A stretch of DNA of 8,674 bases from RGIG5579 sp045590715. Lineage in GTDB: Bacteria > Bacillota > Clostridia > Oscillospirales > SIG627. The stretch lies in assembly GCA_045590715.1 (NCBI GenBank), contig JAZNRO010000031.1, forward strand, positions 1-8,674. Reading direction: 5' to 3'. The notes under the pieces were generated by a model that was given only the letters and a program-made list of their open reading frames with translations, made no database searches and was not told where the DNA came from. Positions within the stretch are counted from its first letter, which is position 1, and each line of letters begins with the position of its first letter. Made by a program: the position numbers and the translations under genes. Below, piece by piece: positions 1 through 4,632 of the stretch.

Positions 1-288
1 AAGAACATTCCCCATACCCTGAAGATCGAGGTAGAGGTAGAAACCTTCGACCAGCTCAAGGAAGCACTTTCCGCCGGAGCAGATATCATTATGCTGGATA
101 ATATGACAAACGAAGAAATGAAAAAAGCCGTTGAGATCGTAAATGGCAGAGCCATTACCGAAGCCAGCGGCAATATGGGCGAAAAGGATCTGAAAGCCGT
201 TGCCGAAACCGGCGTTGACCTCATTTCCATCGGTGCTCTCACCCACTCCGTAAAAGCCCTTGATATCAGCTTGAAATTCAAGTTTTAG
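1..288 (+). CDS. nadC: Nicotinate-nucleotide pyrophosphorylase (quinolinate phosphoribosyltransferase), C-terminal 95 residues
   Basis: The frame is open from base 1 and ends at a TAG, so this is the 3' part of a gene that begins outside the window. NadC converts quinolinate and phosphoribosyl pyrophosphate into nicotinate mononucleotide, CO2 and pyrophosphate in de novo NAD synthesis in the cytosol. The visible part is the end of the alpha/beta barrel. It reads EVEVETFDQLKEAL, then AGADIIMLDNM (the family's 'D-x-I-M-L-D-N' strand), then ITEASGNM and GVDLISIGALTHS, which are the phosphate-binding loops, and it ends LDISLKF as family members usually do. No terminator lies between it and the small regulator gene 17 nt downstream, so some transcripts probably continue to the hairpin near 502-533. 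The nadA and nadB genes that often accompany it would lie upstream and cannot be seen. Identification is firm; only the N-terminal part is missing. Confidence 0.95.
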   Translation, partial: KNIPHTLKIEVEVETFDQLKEALSAGADIIMLDNMTNEEMKKAVEIVNGRAITEASGNMGEKDLKAVAETGVDLISIGALTHSVKALDISLKFKF

Positions 289-298
289 TTTTTATAGT
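271..298 (+). promoter_or_regulatory. Candidate sigma-A promoter for the small XRE regulator
   Basis: TTGAAA at 271-276 (5 of 6 to consensus) and TATAGT at 293-298 (5 of 6) are separated by 16 nt, inside and just after the end of nadC. The predicted start of transcription is about 304-306, on or next to the ATG of the downstream gene. The match is good, but AT-rich DNA gives such matches by chance, and co-transcription with nadC is the alternative. Confidence 0.45.
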
Positions 299-305
299 AA
301 GTAAA

Positions 306-503
306 ATGATTCAACTAACACTTGACAAGATGCTAAAAAAGTATGGTTTGACCCGCTACGAACTAGCAAAGCGAACCAACATACAGTATCAAATCATCGA
401 TAACTACTATAAAAACAAAGTAAAAAGATATGATAGCTTTATATTAGATAAAATCTGTGCAGTTGTAGGCTGTGATATCTCAGAGATAATTGAACACAAA
501 TAA
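306..503 (+). CDS. Small XRE/Cro-CI family helix-turn-helix protein, 65 aa
   Basis: This is a single-domain DNA-binding protein of the short Cro/CI (XRE) type, resembling the HTH_26 group common in Firmicutes. Helices can be read as LTLDKMLKKYG (about 4-14), then the helix-turn-helix LTRYELAKRTNIQYQIIDNY (about 15-34), with the typical 'Y-E-L-A-K' second helix. SFILDKICAVVGCDISEII (about 44-62) closes the fold. There is no effector or membrane domain. Proteins of this size are repressors or antitoxin-like regulators, but the target here is unknown and no toxin partner is adjacent. By my count GC is about 32%, well below about 48% in the opening of nadC, which suggests an acquired gene. The bases before the ATG (tagtaagtaaa) hold no clear Shine-Dalgarno site. 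It is either translated by reinitiation after nadC or from a leaderless mRNA. The gene ends in a strong terminator. The family call is secure; the function is not. Confidence 0.85.
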   Translation: MIQLTLDKMLKKYGLTRYELAKRTNIQYQIIDNYYKNKVKRYDSFILDKICAVVGCDISEIIEHK

Positions 504-533
504 AAAAGCAGAGCGAAAAGCTCTGCTTTTTTT
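502..533. terminator. Bidirectional intrinsic terminator between convergent genes
   Basis: A perfect 7-bp stem, GCAGAGC (508-514) with GCTCTGC (520-526), encloses a GAAAA loop. It is flanked by six A residues on the left (502-507) and seven T residues on the right (527-533), so it terminates in both directions. It ends the nadC/XRE transcript on the plus strand and the CxxC protein/ylbJ transcript on the minus strand. The stop codon of each converging gene lies in the A or T tract itself. Confidence 0.93.
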
Positions 534-759
534 ATTCTTCGTTTTGATTTTCATCCGGGTTAAAGCCGAAAAAGGGAGTAAATTTCGGGATCTTTTTCAC
601 GCTGACCTTGATCTTTAACGGATCAAAGCAAAAGGCGGAGCAAACGCCGCCGGGGTCCATAATACCTTTCTTTTTGCAGATAAAATAATCGCCGCCGAAT
701 ATTTCTTCGCTGTGCTCGCAAAGGGAGCAACTGCGTTCAAATTCCTGATTTTTTTTCAT
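532..759 (-). CDS. Small cysteine-rich conserved clostridial protein, 75 aa, probable metal-binding
   Basis: I recognise the type, a short uncharacterised protein widespread in Clostridia, but no function is known to me. Five cysteines are visible: C11 and C14 as CSLC, C28 (YFICKKKG), C40 and C44 (CSAFC). They are followed by FDPLKIKV and a basic, Pro-containing segment. The spacing suggests a zinc site or an iron-sulfur site; that is inference. The charged C-terminus ends in DENQNEE. There is no signal peptide or membrane segment, so it should be cytosolic. An in-frame GTG at 783 would give 83 residues. I chose the ATG at 759 because AAAGGG (774-769) sits 9 nt upstream of it, and because the promoter at 788-816 would start transcription near 781, leaving the GTG outside the mRNA. 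It lies 51 nt downstream of ylbJ on the same strand and may also be read from that transcript. The gene is convincing; the role is unknown. Confidence 0.8.
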   Translation of the reverse strand: MKKNQEFERSCSLCEHSEEIFGGDYFICKKKGIMDPGGVCSAFCFDPLKIKVSVKKIPKFTPFFGFNPDENQNEE

Positions 760-768
760 ACTATCCAT

Positions 769-774
769 CCCTTT
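769..774 (-). promoter_or_regulatory. Ribosome binding site that selects the ATG at 759
   Basis: On the minus strand AAAGGG precedes the ATG at 759 with 9 nt between. The other in-frame starts fit worse: the ATG at 768 directly abuts the AAAGGG, and the GTG at 783 lies before it. Confidence 0.65.
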
Positions 775-787
775 ATTATTCACCCTT

Positions 788-816
788 ATTTTACACGCTT
801 CTTTGAAAATTTACAA
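788..816 (-). promoter_or_regulatory. Candidate sigma-A promoter of the cysteine-rich protein gene
   Basis: Reading the minus strand, TTGTAA (816-811, 4 of 6) and TAAAAT (793-788, 5 of 6) are 17 nt apart. Transcription would begin near 781, about 22 nt before the ATG at 759, leaving the AAAGGG ribosome site in the leader. The -35 element contains the TAA stop codon of ylbJ. If correct, the small gene can be expressed in growing cells even when the sporulation gene upstream is silent. Confidence 0.5.
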
Positions 817-1686
817 GAGTTTTTGTAAAAAAAGAGCGGAGAGGTAGAAGAGAGCGGCAAAGACAGTCTTTCCGGAAAGATATGGCTTCGGGGAAATGCC
901 TTCCTCTGAAATCAGTCCCAGGGTCTGGAGATGCACGGAAAATCCGTTCCAACCGACTCCCAGTGCGCACAAGGGAAAAACGAGGTTTTTCGGGAGAAAT
1001 ACAAGGCTTTTTACTCCGCCGGTAAGTTCCAGAAAAAGGGATAAAAGGGATTTTAGGACAGGCGAAAGAGAAAAAAGAGAAAGGCAAAGGGAAGAAAGAA
1101 AAGAAAAGAAAACAATGCAGGAAGAAATGTATAAAAAAGCGCTCATTCCTTCCGATAAGGCCTTGGGAATTATAAATTTAAACGGCGGAGAATCTTTTGA
1201 AGAAAGAGATTTTTCCTCTTTTTTGAAAAGATCCTTTCCGAAAAAGATTAGAAAAGAAATAAGGAAAAAGGCGCTTTGTAAAAGGTAGAGAACAAGGCCT
1301 TTTTTGGCGTCGGAAAAGAGGGTGATGCCGCAAAAAGAAATCAGAAAACTGGGACTTGCTCCGCTGATAAAAGGGAGGAGAAGGCAGGCTTTTTTAGGCG
1401 AGATCTTTCGCTCTTTTAAAAGAGAACAAACCGTCTTTGCACCAATGGGAAATCCGCAAACAAGGCCCAGAAAAAAAGGCGTTAAAAGGGCGCTTTTTTT
1501 GCTTTTTGCAGGAATGATGCGGGAAAGAACACCGGATAGCACCAAGGCGGGAAACAAGGCAGGAAAAGCGCTGTAAAGGGCAAGATCCAGCCCTTTTTCC
1601 ACGCCCTCCATACAGGCTTTGGGAAAAAGGAGAGAAAGGAGCAAACAAAGAAAAGGAAAGAGAATTTTTAAAGTATTTTTCGTCAT
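811..1686 (-). CDS. ylbJ: YlbJ/SpoVV-like sporulation integral membrane protein (nucleoside-recognition/Gate-type transporter)
   Basis: A 291-residue polytopic membrane protein. In Bacillus subtilis YlbJ (SpoVV) is made in the mother cell under sigma-E and is reported to move dipicolinic acid across the outer forespore membrane. Hydrophobic segments lie at about 5-22, 33-55, 67-88, 98-123, 130-150, 178-222 (probably two), 234-256 and 272-290. Family hallmarks are visible: FPALFPALVLSG (41-52), FLGLVCGFPIGAKTV (72-86, a G-x-P-x-G-A loop), LLPFISGASPSFL (103-115), and LELTGG (219-224) followed by GWNGFSVHLQTLGLI (245-259). The start is the ATG at 1686, preceded by GGTGAG; the 16 residues upstream are polar and lack family character. 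It is shorter than Bacillus YlbJ (about 400 aa), so a shortened clostridial version or a YlbJ-like paralogue is possible. It diverges from yqfC, another sigma-E-type gene, which supports a sporulation role. The substrate here is inferred from the family only. Confidence 0.82.
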   Translation of the reverse strand: MTKNTLKILFPFLCLLLSLLFPKACMEGVEKGLDLALYSAFPALFPALVLSGVLSRIIPAKSKKSALLTPFFLGLVCGFPIGAKTVCSLLKERKISPKKACLLLPFISGASPSFLISFCGITLFSDAKKGLVLYLLQSAFFLISFLIFFGKDLFKKEEKSLSSKDSPPFKFIIPKALSEGMSAFLYISSCIVFFSFLSSLCLSLFSLSPVLKSLLSLFLELTGGVKSLVFLPKNLVFPLCALGVGWNGFSVHLQTLGLISEEGISPKPYLSGKTVFAALFYLSALFLQKLL

Positions 1687-1712
1687 ATTCTCACCGCAAT
1701 CACGTGTATATT
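1683..1712 (+). promoter_or_regulatory. Weak candidate sigma-E promoter for yqfC-yqfD
   Basis: TCATATT at 1683-1689 is a full match to the sigma-E -35 pattern KMATATT. After 15 nt follows TGTATATT (1705-1712), which matches only about half of the CATACAMT -10 pattern. Transcription would start near 1719, ahead of the AAAGGA site at 1733-1738. The family's known sigma-E control in Bacillus makes this reasonable, but the -10 match is poor. Confidence 0.25.
1690..1695 (-). promoter_or_regulatory. Ribosome binding site that selects the ylbJ start
   Basis: Minus-strand GGTGAG precedes the ATG at 1686 with 3 nt between (5 nt counted from GGTG). The alternative upstream ATG at 1734 would overlap the promoter region and the divergent gene's leader. 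Confidence 0.5.
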
Positions 1713-1732
1713 TTATTGATACCATATTATGC
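1703..1732 (-). promoter_or_regulatory. Candidate sigma-E promoter for ylbJ
   Basis: On the minus strand GCATAAT (1732-1726) matches 6 of 7 positions of KMATATT. After 15 nt, TATACACG (1710-1703) matches 6 of 8 positions of CATACAMT. The implied leader is only about 10 nt, barely holding the GGTGAG ribosome site, which is the main reason for caution. It overlaps the plus-strand candidate, so the two would be back to back. Confidence 0.35.
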
Positions 1733-1748
1733 AAAGGAATGAGAGTTT

Positions 1749-2000
1749 ATGGCGAAAATGCAAAACAGAAATGCTTTCTTTATGGAAAGAAACGGCGTCA
1801 TTACGATACAAAACAGAAAAAGAGTGATTTTAGAAGGAGTGGAGCGTATCATTTTCTGCGATTCGGAGAAAATGATAGTAAAAAACCGCTTTGTCACCCG
1901 AATTTCCGGGCGCGGACTCCATTTGATGGAACTTGGCAATCAGAATATTGCCATCATAGGGGAAATCGATTCTCTGCACTTTGATAAGGGGATAAAATGA
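1749..2000 (+). CDS. yqfC: Sporulation protein YqfC (YabP/YqfC family)
   Basis: An 83-residue protein of the YabP/YqfC family, made during endospore formation; in Bacillus yqfC is transcribed with yqfD under sigma-E. The body (about 13-78) is a run of short beta strands with the family's pattern: NGVITIQNRKRVILEGVERI, then SEKMIVKNRFVTRISGRGL, then an ELGNQNIAIIGEIDSLHF ending with the usual G-x-I-x-x-x-x-F. There is no signal peptide or membrane segment. The start is the ATG at 1749 with AAAGGA at 1733-1738. A second in-frame ATG at 1758 is closer than needed to any ribosome site. Its stop overlaps the ATG of yqfD (ATGA), so the two are translationally coupled and the pairing confirms the identity. 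The biochemical role is not established. Confidence 0.9.
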   Translation: MAKMQNRNAFFMERNGVITIQNRKRVILEGVERIIFCDSEKMIVKNRFVTRISGRGLHLMELGNQNIAIIGEIDSLHFDKGIK

Positions 2001-3178
2001 ATTTCTTCTTTCGCTTTATAAGAGGGTATTTTCAGATCTCCTTTTTCTCTCCTGATGCATCCCGCATTTTAAACTTTCTTTTAGAAAAAAACGTTCCCGC
2101 TTGGGGGATCAAAGGAGGGGAAGATCGGGTTTCCTTTTGTATTTTCGGGGGGCATATAAAGTTTTTGGAGCCCTTTTTCAAAACCCTTTCGGAAAATGAA
2201 AAAATAGAGCAAAAAAAGCGAGGAACCCTTCGCATTTTAGAACTCTTCGGCGCCCGCTGGGGATTCTTTGCAGGCCTTATTTTCTTTTGTTTTTCTCTTT
2301 TGCTTTCCACTCAGTTTTTGTGGGGAGTGGAAGTGACGGGAAACGATAAAATCTATGCGGAAGATATTAAAAAAGATCTGAAGACTTACGGTATTGCGCC
2401 GGGCGTCGGAATTTCTTCCTTTGACCCGAAGGAAGTAGGGATGCGCTATCAGATATCCTCAGACGCCTTCGTTTACGTCAATATCAACCTGATCGGCACC
2501 AAAGCCTTTGTAGAGGTGCGGGAGCGGGAAGTGGTGGACAAAACGGAAAAGGAAGAGATGCCCTCGAATCTTGTGGCGGACATTTACGGTACCATCGAGC
2601 GTTATGAGGTGCTTTCCGGCCAGATCCAGGTAAAAAGAGGAGAGCGGGTCACCGCCGGCCAGCTTCTCATTGGCGGGGTAAAGGAAAGCGCTGCCGGTAC
2701 TTTCCGTGCCCTTCGGGCAAAAGGCAGAGTGTTTGCCCGGACCCAGCGCTCTTTTCAGGTGACCATTCCTTTTGAGGAAGTCAAAAAGGTGTATACGGGA
2801 GTGGAAAAAGAGAAGATCACGTTGGAATTTTTAGGGTTAAAATTCCCCCTTCCTTTTATCACTCCGCCGGAAGAAGAGGTCTTTGAAAAAATGCAAAGCG
2901 TGGAAGAAATGACCCTTTTTAATAGGCGTCTTCCGGTGCGGATATATAGGCTTTCGTTTTTGGAAACCGAGGAAAAAAAGGAGCCGATAATCCTTGACAG
3001 AGCGCGGGATTTGGCTTATGATAAATATGAAGAATTTAAAAGGGATACTTTTGCTCCGGACGACGAAATCCTTGCCGAAAATCTGTCTTTGGAAGAGGGC
3101 CCACAGGGGCTTACTTTAACGGCGGAACTTACGCTCATCGAGGATATTTGCAAGGAGATCCCTTTTTCCGTATACTAA
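1997..3178 (+). CDS. yqfD: Sporulation protein YqfD
   Basis: A 393-residue sporulation membrane protein of normal family length. The first 85 residues form a basic cytosolic domain. A single membrane segment at about 88-108 (GFFAGLIFFCFSLLLSTQFL) is followed by a region that reads like a POTRA module: VEVTGNDKI (111-119), a helix ending in YGIAPGVG, then DAFVYVNINLIGTKAFVEVRE (156-176). A later stretch, YEVLSGQIQVKRGERVTAG (203-221), resembles the barrel-sandwich 'G-x-I-x-V-x-x-G-x-x-V-x-x-G' motif. The C-terminal half is charged and rich in beta strands. Most of the protein would lie outside the mother-cell cytoplasm, in the intermembrane space around the forespore, by inference from topology. 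In Bacillus it is part of the sigma-E regulon. AAGGGG at 1986-1991 serves as ribosome site. Its coding sequence contains a strong sigma-A-like promoter near the 3' end. Confidence 0.93.
   Translation: MNFFFRFIRGYFQISFFSPDASRILNFLLEKNVPAWGIKGGEDRVSFCIFGGHIKFLEPFFKTLSENEKIEQKKRGTLRILELFGARWGFFAGLIFFCFSLLLSTQFLWGVEVTGNDKIYAEDIKKDLKTYGIAPGVGISSFDPKEVGMRYQISSDAFVYVNINLIGTKAFVEVREREVVDKTEKEEMPSNLVADIYGTIERYEVLSGQIQVKRGERVTAGQLLIGGVKESAAGTFRALRAKGRVFARTQRSFQVTIPFEEVKKVYTGVEKEKITLEFLGLKFPLPFITPPEEEVFEKMQSVEEMTLFNRRLPVRIYRLSFLETEEKKEPIILDRARDLAYDKYEEFKRDTFAPDDEILAENLSLEEGPQGLTLTAELTLIEDICKEIPFSVY
2994..3022 (+). promoter_or_regulatory. Near-consensus sigma-A promoter inside yqfD, driving phoH and the genes after it
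   Basis: TTGACA at 2994-2999 is a perfect -35 element, followed by an optimal 17-nt spacer and TATGAT at 3017-3022 (5 of 6 for -10). Transcription would begin near 3029, giving a leader of about 170 nt that runs through the end of yqfD to the phoH ATG at 3199. It is the best promoter match I noticed in the window. It sits where a vegetative promoter is needed, because the essential gene era lies downstream of sporulation-only genes. The bases also encode LDRARDLAYD, so chance is not excluded. Confidence 0.6.
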
Positions 3179-3198
3179 AAAAGTTTGAAAGGAATATT

Positions 3199-4158
3199 AT
3201 GTCAGAAAAAATTATCGGAATTTCAAGTATCAATGCACTGCTGGATATTTTCGGCGCTTTCGATGCCAATGCAAAGCGGATCGAAAAGGAATTCGGCGTT
3301 GCCATTTACAGTCGGGACGGAGAGATCTGCGTTTCCGGAGAAGATGAAAACGTGGAGCTTGCCGGCAAGGTCATTTCCTATCTTGAAAAATTGTCCGATC
3401 TTTCCGGAAATCTGACAGAGCAGAACGTAGAATACGCCATCAGCGTGGTGCGCGACGGCGATGAAGAAAAAGCAGAAAAACTGTTCGGTGATACCATTTG
3501 CATCACCGCAAAGGGCCGCCCCATTAAGCCCAAGACCGTGGGGCAAAAGGGCTTTATCGACTGTATTCGCAAAGAGACCATTACCTTTGGTGTAGGTCCT
3601 GCCGGTACGGGTAAGACCTTCCTGGCGGTAGCCATGGCAACGGTTGCCCTTCGGAAGAAGGAGATCTCCCGTATCATCATTACCCGGCCCGCCGTGGAAG
3701 CCGGGGAAAGACTGGGCTTTTTGCCCGGCGATCTTCAGAGCAAGATCGATCCCTATCTTCGCCCCCTGTACGACGCTCTTTTTGAAATGCTGGGCGGAGA
3801 AACCTATCAGCGACTAATGGAAAAAGGGATTATAGAAGTGGCGCCTCTTGCTTATATGCGCGGCAGAACCCTGGATGATTCCTTTATCATTTTAGATGAA
3901 GCGCAAAATACCACTCCGGAACAAATGAAAATGTTTTTAACCCGTCTGGGCCAGGGCTCCAAAGCTGTGATCAACGGTGATATCACTCAGATCGACCTGC
4001 CCGGCGGTGCCCCTTCCGGCTTAAAGCAGGCCCTTGAGGTTTGTGACGGTATTCCCGGAATCGGCATTTTCCATTTAAGTTCCAAGGACGTTGTCCGTAA
4101 CACCATCGTATCCCGCATCGTAGAGGCCTACGATCGGTACGGAAAGGCAAAGAAGTGA
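3199..4158 (+). CDS. phoH: PhoH-like ATPase (PhoH/YbeZ family)
   Basis: A 319-residue cytosolic P-loop ATPase of the PhoH/YbeZ family, usual length about 315-330. The N-terminal part (about 1-85) is a small nucleic-acid-binding-like domain. The ATPase core starts with PIKPKTVGQKGFIDCIRK, followed by Walker A GPAGTGKT (133-140), the typical ITRPAVEAGERLGFLPGDL, and Walker B FIILDEAQN with D233 and E234. INGDITQIDLP is the sensor-like segment. Family members are associated with RNA metabolism and, in Escherichia coli, act with YbeY in ribosome maturation; the immediately downstream ybeY fits this. The ATG at 3199 has AAAGGA 5 nt upstream. An earlier in-frame ATG at 3148 lies inside yqfD and lacks the family's sequence, so I rejected it. 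The stop overlaps the ybeY start (GTGA), giving translational coupling. It is likely transcribed from the promoter in yqfD. Confidence 0.96.
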   Translation: MSEKIIGISSINALLDIFGAFDANAKRIEKEFGVAIYSRDGEICVSGEDENVELAGKVISYLEKLSDLSGNLTEQNVEYAISVVRDGDEEKAEKLFGDTICITAKGRPIKPKTVGQKGFIDCIRKETITFGVGPAGTGKTFLAVAMATVALRKKEISRIIITRPAVEAGERLGFLPGDLQSKIDPYLRPLYDALFEMLGGETYQRLMEKGIIEVAPLAYMRGRTLDDSFIILDEAQNTTPEQMKMFLTRLGQGSKAVINGDITQIDLPGGAPSGLKQALEVCDGIPGIGIFHLSSKDVVRNTIVSRIVEAYDRYGKAKK

Positions 4159-4628
4159 AACACCGCATCTATATCGAAAACAATCAAAATGAAAAAGCCC
4201 CTTTCCGGGGGTATAAGACCGCTCTTCGCACCGCCATTACCGAGACCCTTTCCAGTGAAGGCTTTTCCGGCAAAGCGGAGGTTTCCGTAACGCTCATGGA
4301 CTCCGAAGAGATCCGCAGGCTGAATCGGGATTTTCGGGGTGTAGACCGAAAGACGGACGTGTTATCCTTTCCTTTAGAGGAAGGGGAAAGTCCCGGAGAG
4401 AAAATTACATATTTAGGGGACGTGATCGTGTGCCCTGAAGTGATCTATCATCAGGCGAAGGATTTCGGCACCGGTTACCGCCAGGAATTTTGTCTTATGG
4501 TGATCCATTCCGTTCTTCATCTTTTGGGATACGACCATATGGAAGAAGACGAGAAAAAAGAGATGTTTGAAAAACAGGAAAAAATACTTTTCGCCCTGCG
4601 TGAAGGCGAAATCAAAACAGAAGGATGA
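4155..4628 (+). CDS. ybeY: Endoribonuclease YbeY, 16S rRNA maturation and quality control
   Basis: A 157-residue single-strand-specific metallo-endoribonuclease (UPF0054), of typical length. It takes part in 16S rRNA 3'-end maturation and quality control of 70S ribosomes. The zinc site HSVLHLLGYDH is intact, with ligands H118, H122 and H128. The family's other conserved block, DSEEIRRLNRDFRGVDRKTDV with LSFPL, is at 49-74, and TYLGDVIVCPEVI follows. The start codon is GTG at 4155, overlapping the phoH stop, with GGAAAGG at 4141-4147 as ribosome site. In many Clostridia a 7TM-HD phosphodiesterase gene lies between phoH and ybeY, and dgkA and cdd lie between ybeY and era; none of these is present here. 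The era ribosome site lies in the last codons of this gene. Confidence 0.97.
   Translation: MKHRIYIENNQNEKAPFRGYKTALRTAITETLSSEGFSGKAEVSVTLMDSEEIRRLNRDFRGVDRKTDVLSFPLEEGESPGEKITYLGDVIVCPEVIYHQAKDFGTGYRQEFCLMVIHSVLHLLGYDHMEEDEKKEMFEKQEKILFALREGEIKTEG
4619..4625 (+). promoter_or_regulatory. Ribosome binding site that selects the era start
   Basis: AGAAGGA ends 7 nt before the ATG at 4633, an ideal spacing. It fixes the start there rather than at the in-frame ATG at 4567, which lies inside ybeY and would add 22 residues foreign to Era. Confidence 0.75.
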
Positions 4629-4632
4629 AAAT

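Noticed and set aside
811..828. Inverted repeat TTACAA with TTGTAA at the end of ylbJ
   Set aside because: The stem is only 6 bp with one G-C pair and no suitable T tract. The left arm is better explained as a -35 element plus stop codon.
1062..1118. Long near-pure purine tract with repeated AGAAA units on the plus strand
   Set aside because: It is the complement of TTT, CTT and TCT codons for a Phe/Leu/Ser-rich membrane segment of YlbJ. No regular repeat unit persists.
896..1576. Two long plus-strand open frames opposite ylbJ
   Set aside because: Their products are low-complexity Lys/Arg/Glu-rich strings, as expected from reading opposite a Phe/Leu/Ser-rich membrane protein. The minus-strand frame has clear membrane and family motifs.
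1723..1730. CATATTAT on the plus strand as a -10 element for yqfC
   Set aside because: Transcription would start near 1737, inside the AAAGGA ribosome site at 1733-1738, and no -35 element lies at the right distance.
1687..1734. Extended N-terminus of ylbJ from the ATG at 1734
   Set aside because: The extra residues are polar, precede the first membrane segment without family similarity, and would need a promoter inside the divergent yqfC leader region.
3148..3198. Earlier in-frame ATG for phoH at 3148
   Set aside because: The added 17 residues lie in yqfD and do not resemble PhoH; the ATG at 3199 has AAAGGA at proper spacing.
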